The notes: a model not told the origin generated them from the sequence alone. A stretch of DNA of 55,830 nt from an uncultured archaeon (GCA_938074535.1 CALJER010000009.1:1-55830); one strand, 5' to 3'. Positions 18,020 through 27,643 are shown, counted from the first letter of the stretch. Program-made: numbers and translations.

Positions 18020-18667
18020 TTAACCCATCCTCCTGCCTCTCTTCAGTGGCAGGGCCATCACCACCCCTGCCAAGAAACCTCCCACATGGGCCCAGTACGC
18101 TACCCCGGAAGGGGCCCCCACCACCAAGAGGAAGGAAGCGCTGAGGATCTGGAGCACAAACCAGAAACCTAGGAAGAAGAGAGCGGGGATCATGACCACC
18201 CTGATGAAGTAGAAGTACATGACGGCGGTGAGCACCCTGGCTCGGGGGTAGAGGACGAGGTAGGCGCCCAGCACTCCTGAGATGGCACCGGAGGCTCCTA
18301 TGGTGGGGACGGAGGAGGAGGGGTCGGAGAGAAGGTGGGCGAGAGAGGCGGCCAGCCCGCAGAGGAGGTAGAAGGCCAGGAACCTCTTCCTCCCCAGTGC
18401 GTCCTCCACGTTGTCTCCGAAGATCCAGAGGTAGAGCATGTTTCCCCCTATGTGGAGGAAGCCCCCATGCAGGAACATGGAGGTAAGGAGGGTGTGCAGC
18501 TCCCTGCCTTCGAATACCGAGGAGGGCTTCATCCCGTACCGGTTTACGATCTCCTCGAAGGACCCCGAGAGGTAGGACCAGAGGAAGACCGCTGAGTTGA
18601 GGGCGATGAGGAGCAGGGTGAGGATCGGTCTGCGGCGGGTAGGGTTCTCGTCCTTGAGCGGAAACAT
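18020..18667 (-). CDS. Rhomboid-family intramembrane serine protease
   Basis: About six membrane helices in 215 residues. The catalytic serine sits in IGASGAISGVLGAYL and the catalytic histidine in WAHVGGFLAGVV, so the dyad is intact; the HGGFLHIGGNMLYLWIFG loop is also typical. It cleaves transmembrane substrates within the membrane. I prefer ATG 18667 (MFPLKDENPTRRRP, the usual rhomboid N terminus) over TTG at 18676. It is divergent from the glycosylase-like gene at 18745. Confidence 0.93.
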   Translation of the reverse strand: MFPLKDENPTRRRPILTLLLIALNSAVFLWSYLSGSFEEIVNRYGMKPSSVFEGRELHTLLTSMFLHGGFLHIGGNMLYLWIFGDNVEDALGRKRFLAFYLLCGLAASLAHLLSDPSSSVPTIGASGAISGVLGAYLVLYPRARVLTAVMYFYFIRVVMIPALFFLGFWFVLQILSASFLLVVGAPSGVAYWAHVGGFLAGVVMALPLKRGRRMG

Positions 18668-18744
18668 CCTGTTCAAGATGATTTGGGGGCGATATCTATT
18701 TTGGAGGATACCGTGAGAATTCGGCGGAAAGAAACGTGGTCAGA

Positions 18745-19188
18745 ATGAGGCTGTGGTCACTTCACCCCAGATATCTCGATGCTAAGGGCCTCGTTTCCCT
18801 CTGGAGGGAAGGTCTGCTGGCGAAGATGGTCTTAGAGGGCCGTCTCAAGGGCTATGCCAGGCACCCACAGCTCATCAGGTTCAGAAGGCACGAGAGGCCA
18901 GTGGTTTTGATGAACGCGTACCTCTATCAGATCTACCTTGAAGCGAGAAGAAGGGGCTACAATTTTGATCCCTCCAAGATAGAGCCCCTGATCTTGGAGG
19001 GAGAGATAGCGGTCACTAGGGGACAGCTGGAGTTTGAGTTCAGGCATTTGCTGGAAAAGCTCAGAAAAAGGGATAGGAAAAAGTTCGGAGAGCTAAAGGA
19101 TTTGCCCTCGGGCAGCATAGAGCCAAACCCCGTGTTCAGACCTACTGAGGGCGGAGTGGAGGAGTGGGAAAGAACGAAGAGAGCATGA
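18745..19188 (+). CDS. Pyrimidine-dimer DNA glycosylase family protein (Pyr_excise)
   Basis: A 147-residue protein starting MRLWSLHPRYLDAKGLVSLW, the hallmark start of the Pyr_excise family related to T4 endonuclease V, followed by KGYARHPQLIRF. The family is named for excision of UV pyrimidine dimers, but many cellular members are untested. ATG 18745 is preferred over GTG 18736. GC looks lower than in the neighbouring housekeeping genes, which could mean later acquisition. Confidence 0.8.
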   Translation: MRLWSLHPRYLDAKGLVSLWREGLLAKMVLEGRLKGYARHPQLIRFRRHERPVVLMNAYLYQIYLEARRRGYNFDPSKIEPLILEGEIAVTRGQLEFEFRHLLEKLRKRDRKKFGELKDLPSGSIEPNPVFRPTEGGVEEWERTKRA

Positions 19189-19264
19189 TTTTCCCGGCTT
19201 CTCTTTCCGTGCGGATCTTCAAAGGAGGGCTCCACCCCCCTGGCCAAAGACCAGGGAAAAGAGG

Positions 19265-19339
19265 TGGACCGGGCGGGATTTGAACCCGCGACCTCCCGCA
19301 TGCCAAGCGGGCGATCATACCAGGCTGATCTACCGGCCC
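19265..19339 (-). tRNA. tRNA-Ala (GGC anticodon)
   Basis: A 75-base cloverleaf on the minus strand: acceptor GGGCCGG with CCGGTCC (one G-U pair), discriminator A, anticodon stem CCCGC/GCGGG around loop TTGGCAT, T arm GCGGGTTCAAATCCCGC. No intron. Confidence 0.95.
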
Positions 19340-19384
19340 ACCCTACTGCCTCGGGAGGAAGAGATATAGAGGTTTTCGGCCGGT

Positions 19385-19570
19385 CTACCTCAGCCTCAGC
19401 CTTTGCACCGTCTTGGTCTTCCAGCTGTACCTGTACATCCTTCTGGTCCTGCCGAACCCGCAGGCCGCACACACCCCCTTCTGGAGGTGGAACGACCTCC
19501 TGCCGCACCTGCGGCACCTGATGTGGACAGGCTTGTGCCTTTTTCCCATCGAGGGGGTGCCCTTGGTCAT
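19385..19570 (-). CDS. rpl37e: Ribosomal protein L37e
   Basis: A 61-residue basic protein starting [19 protein letters not shown] with a zinc ribbon formed by CRRCG and CAACG and the tail [14 protein letters not shown]. It is an archaeal/eukaryotic large-subunit protein. It follows the LSm gene by five bases, the common archaeal LSm-L37e pair. Confidence 0.95.
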   Translation of the reverse strand: MTKGTPSMGKRHKPVHIRCRRCGRRSFHLQKGVCAACGFGRTRRMYRYSWKTKTVQRLRLR

Positions 19571-19575
19571 CTTCC

Positions 19576-20383
<808 letters not shown>

Positions 20384-20401
20384 GGCAGGTTTAATTTTTC
20401 A

Positions 20402-21256
20402 GTGCTTCAAGCAGACGTGTTCTGGGTATATGGCATAGGTGCGATGGCCGCCACGGCGGCCGGCAAGCAGCTGGCGGAACTTGGTAAAGCCAAGGGAGAT
20501 TTCGCGAAGGCCACTCCCTTTGGAAGCCAATATTTTGCCCTCCTGCTCCTCTATCTCTCCCTCATCTTCGTGCCCGAAGCCCTCTGGCTGACCTGGAACT
20601 TTCCGCACTGGGAAACCATGCACCTGGCGGGGAGCCTTGAGGACATCCCAGCCTGGGGAATCGTCCTTTCGGCGGTGGGGGACATAGCGGTGGCGGTTCT
20701 TGGGTACTGGGTGGCCTACAGGCTCCTCAGCAGGGGTAGGTTCTACGCCGCGCACCTGCAGTGGGTCCTGGGCTACTTCCTCTTCTTCTTCGTGCTGATG
20801 TGTGGCTGGGACGGAAAGGGCTGGCAGAGGTTCATGTACGATCCCACGGTAAGGGGAGGGGTTCTCTGGACCCCGGGGACCTACATGAGCCCGGTGGACT
20901 TCGCCACGAGCAGGGTGGCTCTGACCCTCTACGCCATGGCCCTGCCCACCATCCTCCCGCTGGTGATTTGGGGCTACCTCTGGCTCAGGGAAGGGTTCTC
21001 GCTTCATGGTCTCTCCCAAGAGAAGGCCTCTGCCAAGGCTGCCGCGGGCGTGGGCTCCTACCTCGCGGGGGTGGGGATAGCCCTGGTTTCCGCGGGGGTC
21101 GTCACTGCCCTCATCCACCTCTTCTCCCCCCACCTGTGGCTCCCCCTGAGCTATGCCCTGGGTTTTCTGGTCTTCCTCCTTCCAAGCTACCTGCTCGCGC
21201 TGAAAAAGGGAAGGCCCCTCCACCGTGTCTTCCAGAAGTACTTCCTGACGGACTGA
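20402..21256 (+). CDS. Uncharacterised seven-helix membrane protein
   Basis: I do not recognise a named family. The 284-residue protein shows seven hydrophobic segments at roughly residues 5-24, 42-66, 83-107, 117-142, 170-195, 210-238 and 245-268. Polar conspicuous features include WNFPHWETMH in the first large loop, GDIAVAVLGYW in helix 3 and CGWDGKGWQRFMYDP after helix 4. There is no signal peptide and no lysine placed like the retinal lysine of rhodopsins. The start is GTG with a TATA box 20-27 bases upstream. It has its own promoter and lies upstream of sepF on the same strand. Confidence 0.8.
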   Translation: MLQADVFWVYGIGAMAATAAGKQLAELGKAKGDFAKATPFGSQYFALLLLYLSLIFVPEALWLTWNFPHWETMHLAGSLEDIPAWGIVLSAVGDIAVAVLGYWVAYRLLSRGRFYAAHLQWVLGYFLFFFVLMCGWDGKGWQRFMYDPTVRGGVLWTPGTYMSPVDFATSRVALTLYAMALPTILPLVIWGYLWLREGFSLHGLSQEKASAKAAAGVGSYLAGVGIALVSAGVVTALIHLFSPHLWLPLSYALGFLVFLLPSYLLALKKGRPLHRVFQKYFLTD

Positions 21257-21289
21257 GGTTCACCCAGCTCACGGATGATACTTAAATCC

Positions 21290-21298
21290 TTAAATAAA
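21290..21298 (+). promoter_or_regulatory. TATA box of sepF
   Basis: TTAAATAAA lies 27-35 bases before the ATG at 21325. Confidence 0.5.
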
Positions 21299-21324
21299 GG
21301 GAAGTAAAGGAAGGTTGGGTGTCC

Positions 21325-21696
21325 ATGAAGGCCTTCAAGAGGATCTTCCAGAAGACCCCGGGGGAGGCGGGAGGGGTACAGATTGTAGAGACCGAGACAA
21401 CCAAGGAGGCTAAGCTCGGAATAGAACCCATCCACATAAAGAGCATGAATCTGGAGTCTTCCGAGGACCTGAAGAAAGTGGGGGATGAGCTGCGAGCGGG
21501 CAACATCATGATCCTCAACATCACCTCCTTCATGAGCAGGGATGTGGAGGGCCTGAAGCAGGCCATAGCCCAGCTCAAGGGAATGTGCTACGCCATAGGC
21601 GGTGACATAGGCAGATTGGGGGACTCCTGGATAGTGGCCACCCCCAAGTACGTGACCATCCAGTTCAGGGAGCAAGGAACCGGCTCGGTCACCTGA
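21325..21696 (+). CDS. sepF: Cell division protein SepF (FtsZ membrane anchor)
   Basis: A 123-residue protein: a short amphipathic N terminus (MKAFKRIFQK) suited to membrane binding, a linker, then the SepF core with IHIKSMNLESSEDLKKVGDE, GNIMILNITSF and LKGMCYAIGGDIGRLGDSWI. Archaeal SepF tethers FtsZ to the membrane; ftsZ is at 12808-13917. A GTG six bases upstream is an alternative start. The 3' end overlaps the convergent aCPSF1 gene by eight bases. Confidence 0.93.
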   Translation: MKAFKRIFQKTPGEAGGVQIVETETTKEAKLGIEPIHIKSMNLESSEDLKKVGDELRAGNIMILNITSFMSRDVEGLKQAIAQLKGMCYAIGGDIGRLGDSWIVATPKYVTIQFREQGTGSVT

Positions 21697-23590
21697 GCCT
21701 TATCGCCTCCAAGTTGGGAGGGGCCCTCGTTTCCACCCTGAAGAGCTTGTGCAGGGTGCTGGCCAGGTTCAGGCACCTGCTTTCCTCCCCGTGGCAGCAT
21801 ATCACCCGGGAGGGTCTGGAGGAGAGCCTCCTGACGTAGTTGAGGAGCTGGTTCCTGTCCGAATGGCCGCTGAAACCGTCTATGGTCTCTATCCTCATCT
21901 TCACCTCCACTACCTCTGCCCTTCCGTCCTTCCCCCTCAGGGGCACCTCCCTCCACCCCTTCTGAATCCTGCGCCCAAGCGAGCCCTCGCTCTGATATCC
22001 CACGAACACCAGCGTGTTCCTTGGATCCGGGGCAAGCTGTTTGAAGTACTCCAGAACGGGGCCCCCCGTCATCATGCCAGCCGTGGCCAGGATCACGCAC
22101 GGCCCACCATCCACGATGGCCTGCCTGTCGCCCGGTTTTTTGACCTGCACGAAGATTTCGGAAAGGAAGGGGTTGTCTTCCTGGAAGATCAGCTTCCTCA
22201 GGGCGGGGGAGAGGTACTCAGGGTAGAGGGCGTGGATGGCCGTGGCCTCCCAGATCATCCCGTCCAGGTAGACCTCCCCGTCGAACTCCCCCCTGCGGTA
22301 GGCCTCCTCCAGCAGCATCATGATCTCTTGGGACCTGCCCACGGCGAACACCGGCACCAGCACCTTCCCCCCTCCCTCCATGGTCTCCCTCACCAGCTGC
22401 AGGAACTTCTGCTCGGCCTCCGCCCTGGGAAGCTGGACGCTGTCGGGCCCCCCGTAGGTGCTCTCTAGGATGAGGGTCTCCACCCTTGGGAAGGAACAGA
22501 CGGCGGGGAGGAAGAGCTTGGTCCTGTCGAACTTGATGTCCCCCGTGTAGACCACGTTGTGAAGTCCCTCACCGAAGTGGAGGTGAACCACCGAGGAACC
22601 CAGGATGTGGCCTGCGTTGTACAGGGCGATTTTGAGGTCGGGGGAAATGTCGGTGATCTCCCCCCACTCCAGCGTGATGCAGTGCTGCACGAAGGTGCGC
22701 ACCTCCTTCTGGGTGAAGGGGGAGGCCTTGTCCTCCCTCTCCCCCACCTCCAGGTAGTCGTTCAGCAGGAGCACGGCCAGATCCCTGGTGGGGGGCGTGC
22801 AGTACACCGGCCCGTCGTAGCCGTAGCGGTAGAGGTAGGGCAGGAAGCCCACATGGTCCAGATGGGCGTGGGAGATCACCACCGCGTCGAGTTCGGCCAG
22901 CCTGCACTCCGGTGCCTCTAGATGGGGATAGGCCCTGTCCTCCGAGGCCACGTTCACCCCACAGTCGAGCATCACCTTGCTTTCCGGAGTCTGGAGGAGG
23001 AGGGAGGACCGTCCCACCTCCCTGGCCCCCCCGAGCAGGGAGATCCTCAGCCAGTCCCCCCTGCCCCTGGGCTGCCTGTGGATTCTCCTTCCTATTCCCT
23101 GCAGGATTTCCAGCTTTTTCCCGCTGTTCTGCAGGAGGGAGAAACGGATGCCCTGGACGAGGTCGGACTGGATGGGCGGGGTCCGGACTACCCTGGGGGC
23201 CCACCCTATCTCCTTCATCACCATCCTCAGCGTGGAGCCGTCCCTTCCTATCGCCATCCCCGGTTTCTGTGCCTCCACCACCACCTCCCCCGTGGTCCTG
23301 TCGAAGAGGATGGTCGTTATCCCGGCTTCGGGCGGGATGAGCTCCCTTATCTTCTTCTCCGCCTCGGCTTCCTCCATCAGGAGCTGCGAATCAGGCCTCA
23401 GGATGATGCGCTTGTGGAGCTTTTTGGCCAGGTCCCTGATGGCGTCTCCACCTTCCGTGAGAAGGTTGAGGTTCTTACAGTACATGACGATTTTGGGCCC
23501 CTCGAATTCCACACGTGAAACCGACTCCCCCAGCACGGGGTCCTGTTTGACGAGCTCCTTCGCCTGCTGCAGCAGGTCTTCTGTCGCCAT
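21689..23590 (-). CDS. Archaeal CPSF ribonuclease aCPSF1 (KH, metallo-beta-lactamase, beta-CASP)
   Basis: About 633 residues with tandem N-terminal KH-type domains (AIRDLAKKLHKRIILRP, KPGMAIGRDGSTLRMVMKEI), a metallo-beta-lactamase domain (VVISHAHLDHVGFLPYL, NAGHILGSS, YTGDIKFD) and a beta-CASP domain (LVPVFAVGRSQEIM, SGHSDRNQLL). Metal-binding motifs are complete. The family performs U-rich 3'-end cleavage and transcription termination in archaea. ATG 23590 is chosen; GTG 23599 is possible. It lies just downstream of the proteasome gene, a conserved archaeal neighbour. Confidence 0.96.
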   Translation of the reverse strand: MATEDLLQQAKELVKQDPVLGESVSRVEFEGPKIVMYCKNLNLLTEGGDAIRDLAKKLHKRIILRPDSQLLMEEAEAEKKIRELIPPEAGITTILFDRTTGEVVVEAQKPGMAIGRDGSTLRMVMKEIGWAPRVVRTPPIQSDLVQGIRFSLLQNSGKKLEILQGIGRRIHRQPRGRGDWLRISLLGGAREVGRSSLLLQTPESKVMLDCGVNVASEDRAYPHLEAPECRLAELDAVVISHAHLDHVGFLPYLYRYGYDGPVYCTPPTRDLAVLLLNDYLEVGEREDKASPFTQKEVRTFVQHCITLEWGEITDISPDLKIALYNAGHILGSSVVHLHFGEGLHNVVYTGDIKFDRTKLFLPAVCSFPRVETLILESTYGGPDSVQLPRAEAEQKFLQLVRETMEGGGKVLVPVFAVGRSQEIMMLLEEAYRRGEFDGEVYLDGMIWEATAIHALYPEYLSPALRKLIFQEDNPFLSEIFVQVKKPGDRQAIVDGGPCVILATAGMMTGGPVLEYFKQLAPDPRNTLVFVGYQSEGSLGRRIQKGWREVPLRGKDGRAEVVEVKMRIETIDGFSGHSDRNQLLNYVRRLSSRPSRVICCHGEESRCLNLASTLHKLFRVETRAPPNLEAIRLR

Positions 23591-23609
23591 GATCTTCACG
23601 CCGGAAGGA

Positions 23610-24230
23610 TCAGGAAAGCTTCAGGATCTCCTCTGGGGAGAGGGCCTGGATGCCGCTCTCCCTTATCACCAGCACCTCCACCTCGTTGCCGGTGGCGATG
23701 TCCCTCTTCATCGCGGTCCTGATGGCTTTCACGGCCACGGGCAGGACTTCCTTGACCCTGGCCCCCTCCTTCACCTCGCTCTCCAGGACCCCGTAGGCCA
23801 CAGGGGATCCCGATCCCGTGGCCACCATCCTCTCCTCCGTGAGGGTACCTTCCGTGCCTACGAAGTAGAGCTTCGGCCCACCCTCGTCCACTCCTCCCAC
23901 CAGCAGGTGGGCCAGGTAGGGTAGCAACAACTGCGAGTGGAGGAGGTTGGAGGCCATCTTGGCCACGGCGCTCACCGGAATGAGCCTGCCCTCCCTCACC
24001 GTGTAGAGGGAGGCCTCAGCCCTCAGCATCCTGACAAGGGCCTGCACGTCCCCCACTCCTCCGGCCACGGTGGCGGCCACCCTGTCGGTTATCTCGTAGA
24101 GCTTCTTGGCTCTCTTGCTGGCGATGAGGTGTCCGGCCGTGGCCCTGGTGTCCGCGGCCAGCACCACGCCGTCCTTGCAGACCACTCCCACGGTGGTGGT
24201 ACCGGTGAAGTTCTTCGGGTCTCTCTCCAC
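23610..24230 (-). CDS. psmB: Proteasome beta subunit
   Basis: A 206-residue beta-type subunit. A short propeptide ends at Gly10, and the mature protein would begin with Thr11 of TTTVGVVCKDGVVLAADTR, the N-terminal nucleophile; the Asp of ADTR and a lysine in SKRAKKLYEI complete the active site. GSGSPVAYGVLES is typical. It assembles with the alpha subunit (not in this window) into the 20S core. The start is GTG. Confidence 0.96.
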   Translation of the reverse strand: MERDPKNFTGTTTVGVVCKDGVVLAADTRATAGHLIASKRAKKLYEITDRVAATVAGGVGDVQALVRMLRAEASLYTVREGRLIPVSAVAKMASNLLHSQLLLPYLAHLLVGGVDEGGPKLYFVGTEGTLTEERMVATGSGSPVAYGVLESEVKEGARVKEVLPVAVKAIRTAMKRDIATGNEVEVLVIRESGIQALSPEEILKLS

Positions 24231-24275
24231 CAGCTCAACTCCCAGAAAACGACCATTTTTTTCTCTGTGATTTCA

Positions 24276-24284
24276 TATTTAAAT
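24276..24284 (+). promoter_or_regulatory. TATA box between psmB and the M28 peptidase gene
   Basis: TATTTAAAT lies 26-34 bases before the ATG at 24310. The near-symmetric AT-rich stretch may also serve the divergent psmB gene, though that start is 46 bases away. Confidence 0.5.
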
Positions 24285-24309
24285 TTTGTCTTTTCGATGG
24301 AAGTCGTGC

Positions 24310-25464
24310 ATGATCGGTTTTGAGGTGAAGAACGTTTTTGAGCACGTGGACAGGCTGGCGTACGAGATAGGGCCCAGGAGGGCGGGGAGCAAGGGAGACA
24401 GGAGGGCGGTGGAGTACCTCTCCTCCAGGCTCAGGGAGTACGGCCTAAAGGTCCGCGTGCAGGAGGTTGGCTTCGTGGACAGGACCCACCTCCTGGTCTT
24501 TCGGCTCTCGGCGGGCCTCCTCTTCCTCTCCCTCGCCTTTTTCCTTCCACCCCTTCCCTCCCTTCTCCTCTGGGCCCTCTTCCTCCTCCTTTCCGGGATG
24601 TCGGACAGGATCCTCCCCCAAAAGAAGACCTGCAATCTCTTGGCGGAGGTGGAGGGCGAGGGGGAGAGAAGGGTGCTGCTGGCGCACAGGGACTCCGCCC
24701 CCTGCGTCTCACGTCCGGGCCTGCTGGAGATTTCCCTCCTCCTCCTTCCCCTCTCCTTCCTTCTTCCCTCCCTCCTTCTCCTCCTCAGGCTCCTCTTCCC
24801 CTCCCTCTGGCCCTGGGGAGGTTTCCTCTCCCTCTTCCTCTTCGCCCTCTTCCCCTCCCTCCGCCTTCTCTCCCTCTCCTCCAGGGTCTCACCCGGGGCC
24901 AACGACAACGCCTCGGGGGTCTCCCTTCTCCTGGAGGTGGCCAGGATCAGCTCCCAGCTCAGCCCCAGACCGCCCCTGCTCCTGGTGTTCACGGGAGCGG
25001 AGGAGGAAGGCCTCCGGGGAGCAAGGGTCCTCGCCTCCGGGGGGATGCTCAGGAGGGAGGATCGCATCCTGAACGTGGATACGGTGGGCGTGGGAAGAGC
25101 ATATCTGGTGGTGGGGGGTGGTCTCCTCCGCAGGACAAAGACCCCGCGGGACCTCAACGAGGAGGTGGGGAGGTGCCTGAGGGAGGAGGGCCTCAAGCCG
25201 GGGGAGTGGTGGACTGTTTTCTCCGTCCACGACCACCTTCCCCTGGTTCGCAAGGGATTTTCGGCCACCACCCTCACCGCAGACACGGGGCTCCGCAGGG
25301 CCTCCTCCCTCTCGAAGCTCCTCAGGCTCAACGGGGCGGGCAGGAGGGGGTGGAAGTACCTGCACACGGAGGAGGACCTTCCTCCCAGGTTGGAGCTCCA
25401 CACGCTGGAGAGGGTGGGTAAGGCCCTGCTGAGGTTCGTGGGCGCTGAGGGGACAGCCGGGTGA
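24310..25464 (+). CDS. Membrane M28-family metallopeptidase
   Basis: 384 residues. An N-terminal peptidase part (IGPRRAGSKGDRRAVEYL) is interrupted by two hydrophobic blocks (about residues 65-100 and 140-195), then continues with metal ligands in SPGANDNASGVSLLLEVAR, the catalytic glutamates in FTGAEEEGLRGA, LNVDTVGVG and HTEEDLPPRLE. The first zinc-ligand motif reads LLAHRDSAP, where relatives usually have a GAHYDS-like form. Probably a membrane-anchored aminopeptidase-like enzyme; substrate unknown. It is four bases upstream of the PiT-like gene. Confidence 0.85.
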   Translation: MIGFEVKNVFEHVDRLAYEIGPRRAGSKGDRRAVEYLSSRLREYGLKVRVQEVGFVDRTHLLVFRLSAGLLFLSLAFFLPPLPSLLLWALFLLLSGMSDRILPQKKTCNLLAEVEGEGERRVLLAHRDSAPCVSRPGLLEISLLLLPLSFLLPSLLLLLRLLFPSLWPWGGFLSLFLFALFPSLRLLSLSSRVSPGANDNASGVSLLLEVARISSQLSPRPPLLLVFTGAEEEGLRGARVLASGGMLRREDRILNVDTVGVGRAYLVVGGGLLRRTKTPRDLNEEVGRCLREEGLKPGEWWTVFSVHDHLPLVRKGFSATTLTADTGLRRASSLSKLLRLNGAGRRGWKYLHTEEDLPPRLELHTLERVGKALLRFVGAEGTAG

Positions 25465-25468
25465 GGGG

Positions 25469-26464
25469 ATGGAGCTCTCTCTCTTTCTTCCCATAGCGGC
25501 CTCCCTCCTCCTGGCCGCCGGCATGGGTGCGAGCGACACCGCCGACGCCATGGGGACGGCGGTGGGGGCCAGGATTCTCTCCTACCGGAGGGCCGTCCTG
25601 CTTTTCGCCCTCTTCCTCTTCCTGGGGGCCGTGCTTGAGGGGGGGAAGCTGGTGGAGCCCGTGGGCAGGGAGGTGGTCTCCGGACCCCTCTTTTCGGACC
25701 ATCCCCTTCCCCTTTCCTTGGTTCTGCTCCTCTCCGGCGCGGCGGTGGTGGTCAGCGCCTGGTTCGGCGTTCCCCTCTCCACCCATCAGGTGATCCTGGG
25801 GGGAATGATCGGAGGTGGGATGTCGGGAAGCCTGATGGTGGGCCCCGGGGGGGTCGGACTGCAGGGGGGAAAGGTGCTGCAGGTGGTGCTGGCCTGGTGC
25901 TTTACCCCCTTCCTCTCCCTCCTCCTCTCCTTTTTCCTCTGCCGCGCCCTCAGGCACCTCTTCCTCTCGGTGAAGAACCCTGCAGGTCTGAACCTCCTCT
26001 TTTCCCTGGGCGTGGTTTCCAGCGGATGCTACATGGCGTACGTGATGGGAGCCAACGGCCTGGGCACCGTGATCGGGAGCTTCTTCGCCACCAGAAGGGG
26101 TGAGCTCACCCCTTCCTTTCTCCGCACCATGGCCCTTGGAGGTGCCGCGCTCGTGGTGGCGGGCGCCTTCGCCCTGGGAGAAAGGGTGGTGAGGACCGTG
26201 GGGAGCGGTTTGGCCCCCCTCTCGCCCACCAGCGCCATAGCCTCCCAGCTCAGCGCGGGCCTGAGCGTGCACCTCCTCACCCAGTACGGCCTTCCGGTTT
26301 CCATGAGCCATGCCATCGTGGCCAGCGTGGTGGGGGCGGGCCTGGCCATGGATGTCTCCACGGTGAGGACGAGGAGGGTGAGGGATCTGGTCCTGGTTTG
26401 GGTGCTCTGTCCCCTCCTCACCTTCGCGCTGGGTGGGCTCTTCTACGCCCTCTACTTCCGGTGA
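25469..26464 (+). CDS. PiT-family (inorganic phosphate) permease, atypical motifs
   Basis: A 331-residue polytopic protein with the PiT duplicated architecture: GASDTADAMGTAVGARIL near the N terminus and VPLSTHQVILGGMIGGGM, mirrored by MGANGLGTVIGSF and LPVSMSHAIVASVVGAGL. Classical members have GANDVANA-like motifs in both halves. Here the first is GASDTADA and the second GANGLG, which lacks the aspartate. It probably transports phosphate or another oxyanion, but the lost residue makes the substrate uncertain. The convergent DUF47 gene is the usual PiT partner. Confidence 0.83.
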   Translation: MELSLFLPIAASLLLAAGMGASDTADAMGTAVGARILSYRRAVLLFALFLFLGAVLEGGKLVEPVGREVVSGPLFSDHPLPLSLVLLLSGAAVVVSAWFGVPLSTHQVILGGMIGGGMSGSLMVGPGGVGLQGGKVLQVVLAWCFTPFLSLLLSFFLCRALRHLFLSVKNPAGLNLLFSLGVVSSGCYMAYVMGANGLGTVIGSFFATRRGELTPSFLRTMALGGAALVVAGAFALGERVVRTVGSGLAPLSPTSAIASQLSAGLSVHLLTQYGLPVSMSHAIVASVVGAGLAMDVSTVRTRRVRDLVLVWVLCPLLTFALGGLFYALYFR

Positions 26465-26465
26465 C

Positions 26466-27143
26466 TCAAACCCTGAAACCGTAGATGAGGATGAGCAGGA
26501 GGTGGCTGGCCTCCTCCGCCTGGTCCGAGATGTCCCCTATCCCGTGGATGATCTGGTCGAGCTGCATGACGGTCAGGGGATCGAGGTCCTTCTCCCTTTC
26601 GTAGAGGTATACGATCAGCCCCTGCTCTATCAGATCAGACTCGTGCTCCCTCCTCCCCACTTCCTTCGCCTGAGCCTCCGCCAGGTCCATGTTGGAGAGG
26701 AGGGTCTTCACGGAGGAGGAGAGGGCCTCCGTGCAGCACTTGGCCAGCTCCCCCATCTTCACCATTCCCTCCCTCAGCCTCTCCATCCTCTTTCCCGCCC
26801 TTTTCATCACCTTCCAGGTTCTTTCCCTGCTCAGGATGGTCCTGCTCACCTCCTCCGTCACGTCCGATACGTTGTCCAGCTGGGAGCCCAACCTGGCCAG
26901 GTCACCGCGGTAGGCGGGTAGAAAGGCCCCACCGGCCAGAGCGCGGTTGAACTTTCCCAGCCTGTCGTCAGCCTGACTTTCCAAGAGGGTGACCTCCCTC
27001 CCCAGGCAACAGGCCCTTTCCCACTCGAAGGAGGAGAAGGCCTGGATCATCTCCTCGAACTTCCTCACCACCGCCAGCACGGCCTCGGAGTGAAGCCCAA
27101 GCAGCCTGAGCGTCTCCCTCTCCCTTCCCTTCCACATCCTCAT
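26466..27143 (-). CDS. DUF47/PhoU-like regulator of PiT permease
   Basis: A 225-residue all-helical protein of the PhoU-like DUF47 family: FEEMIQAFSSFEWERA, VTLLESQADDRLGKFNRAL, REHESDLIEQGLIVYLY and HGIGDISDQAEEASHLL. Family members are usually encoded beside PiT permeases and are thought to regulate them; here the PiT-like gene converges with a one-base gap. It starts at ATG 27143, overlapping the nob1 stop, and is the third gene of NAD kinase-nob1-DUF47. Confidence 0.85.
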   Translation of the reverse strand: MRMWKGRERETLRLLGLHSEAVLAVVRKFEEMIQAFSSFEWERACCLGREVTLLESQADDRLGKFNRALAGGAFLPAYRGDLARLGSQLDNVSDVTEEVSRTILSRERTWKVMKRAGKRMERLREGMVKMGELAKCCTEALSSSVKTLLSNMDLAEAQAKEVGRREHESDLIEQGLIVYLYEREKDLDPLTVMQLDQIIHGIGDISDQAEEASHLLLILIYGFRV

Positions 27144-27643
27144 ACCCCCGTCTTCCTTCCCACCCTCCTGAGCTCGGAACCGCAGGCGGAGCAGCGCACG
27201 GCTTTCACGGAGTACCTCCTCCCGCAGGCGGGACAGACCTTCGACCACCTCAGCACCTCTTTTATACCAGGCATCAGCAGCCCCCGGTAGGGTATTCCCA
27301 TGAGGCCCGCCAGGTTCTGGATGCCGTAGTCGTCCGTGACCACCTCCACCTCCCTCCCCCCCTTCTTCAGCGAGAGGGCCAGGGCGAGAAGCCCCAGGTC
27401 CGTGTCGGAGAGCCTGTTGCCAGTTTTCTCCGCCAGTCTCTTCACCTCTACCTTCTCCCCGGCTGGTGGTTCCAGGATCGTGACCTTCCTGCCCAGCAGG
27501 CCGGCCTCCAGCCTGGAGCGGGAGAGTCCCCCCCTCAGCTCGTCCAGGACCGAGGTTACGGTTACCTGCTCGGTCTCTTCCTTCCCCGGAGAGAAACCCC
27601 CTATCAGGGCAGAGGTGTCTAGAACATACACCTTGCTCACCAT
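27140..27643 (-). CDS. nob1: Endonuclease Nob1 (PIN domain plus zinc ribbon)
   Basis: A 167-residue protein: PIN domain with acidic residues in YVLDTSALIGG, SVLDELRGG, LSDTDLGLLALAL and VVTDDYGIQNLAG, then a zinc ribbon (VCPACGRRY, RCSACGSEL). It is the archaeal homologue of the nuclease that matures the 3' end of small-subunit rRNA. The ATG overlaps the end of the NAD kinase gene. Confidence 0.94.
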   Translation of the reverse strand: MVSKVYVLDTSALIGGFSPGKEETEQVTVTSVLDELRGGLSRSRLEAGLLGRKVTILEPPAGEKVEVKRLAEKTGNRLSDTDLGLLALALSLKKGGREVEVVTDDYGIQNLAGLMGIPYRGLLMPGIKEVLRWSKVCPACGRRYSVKAVRCSACGSELRRVGRKTGV

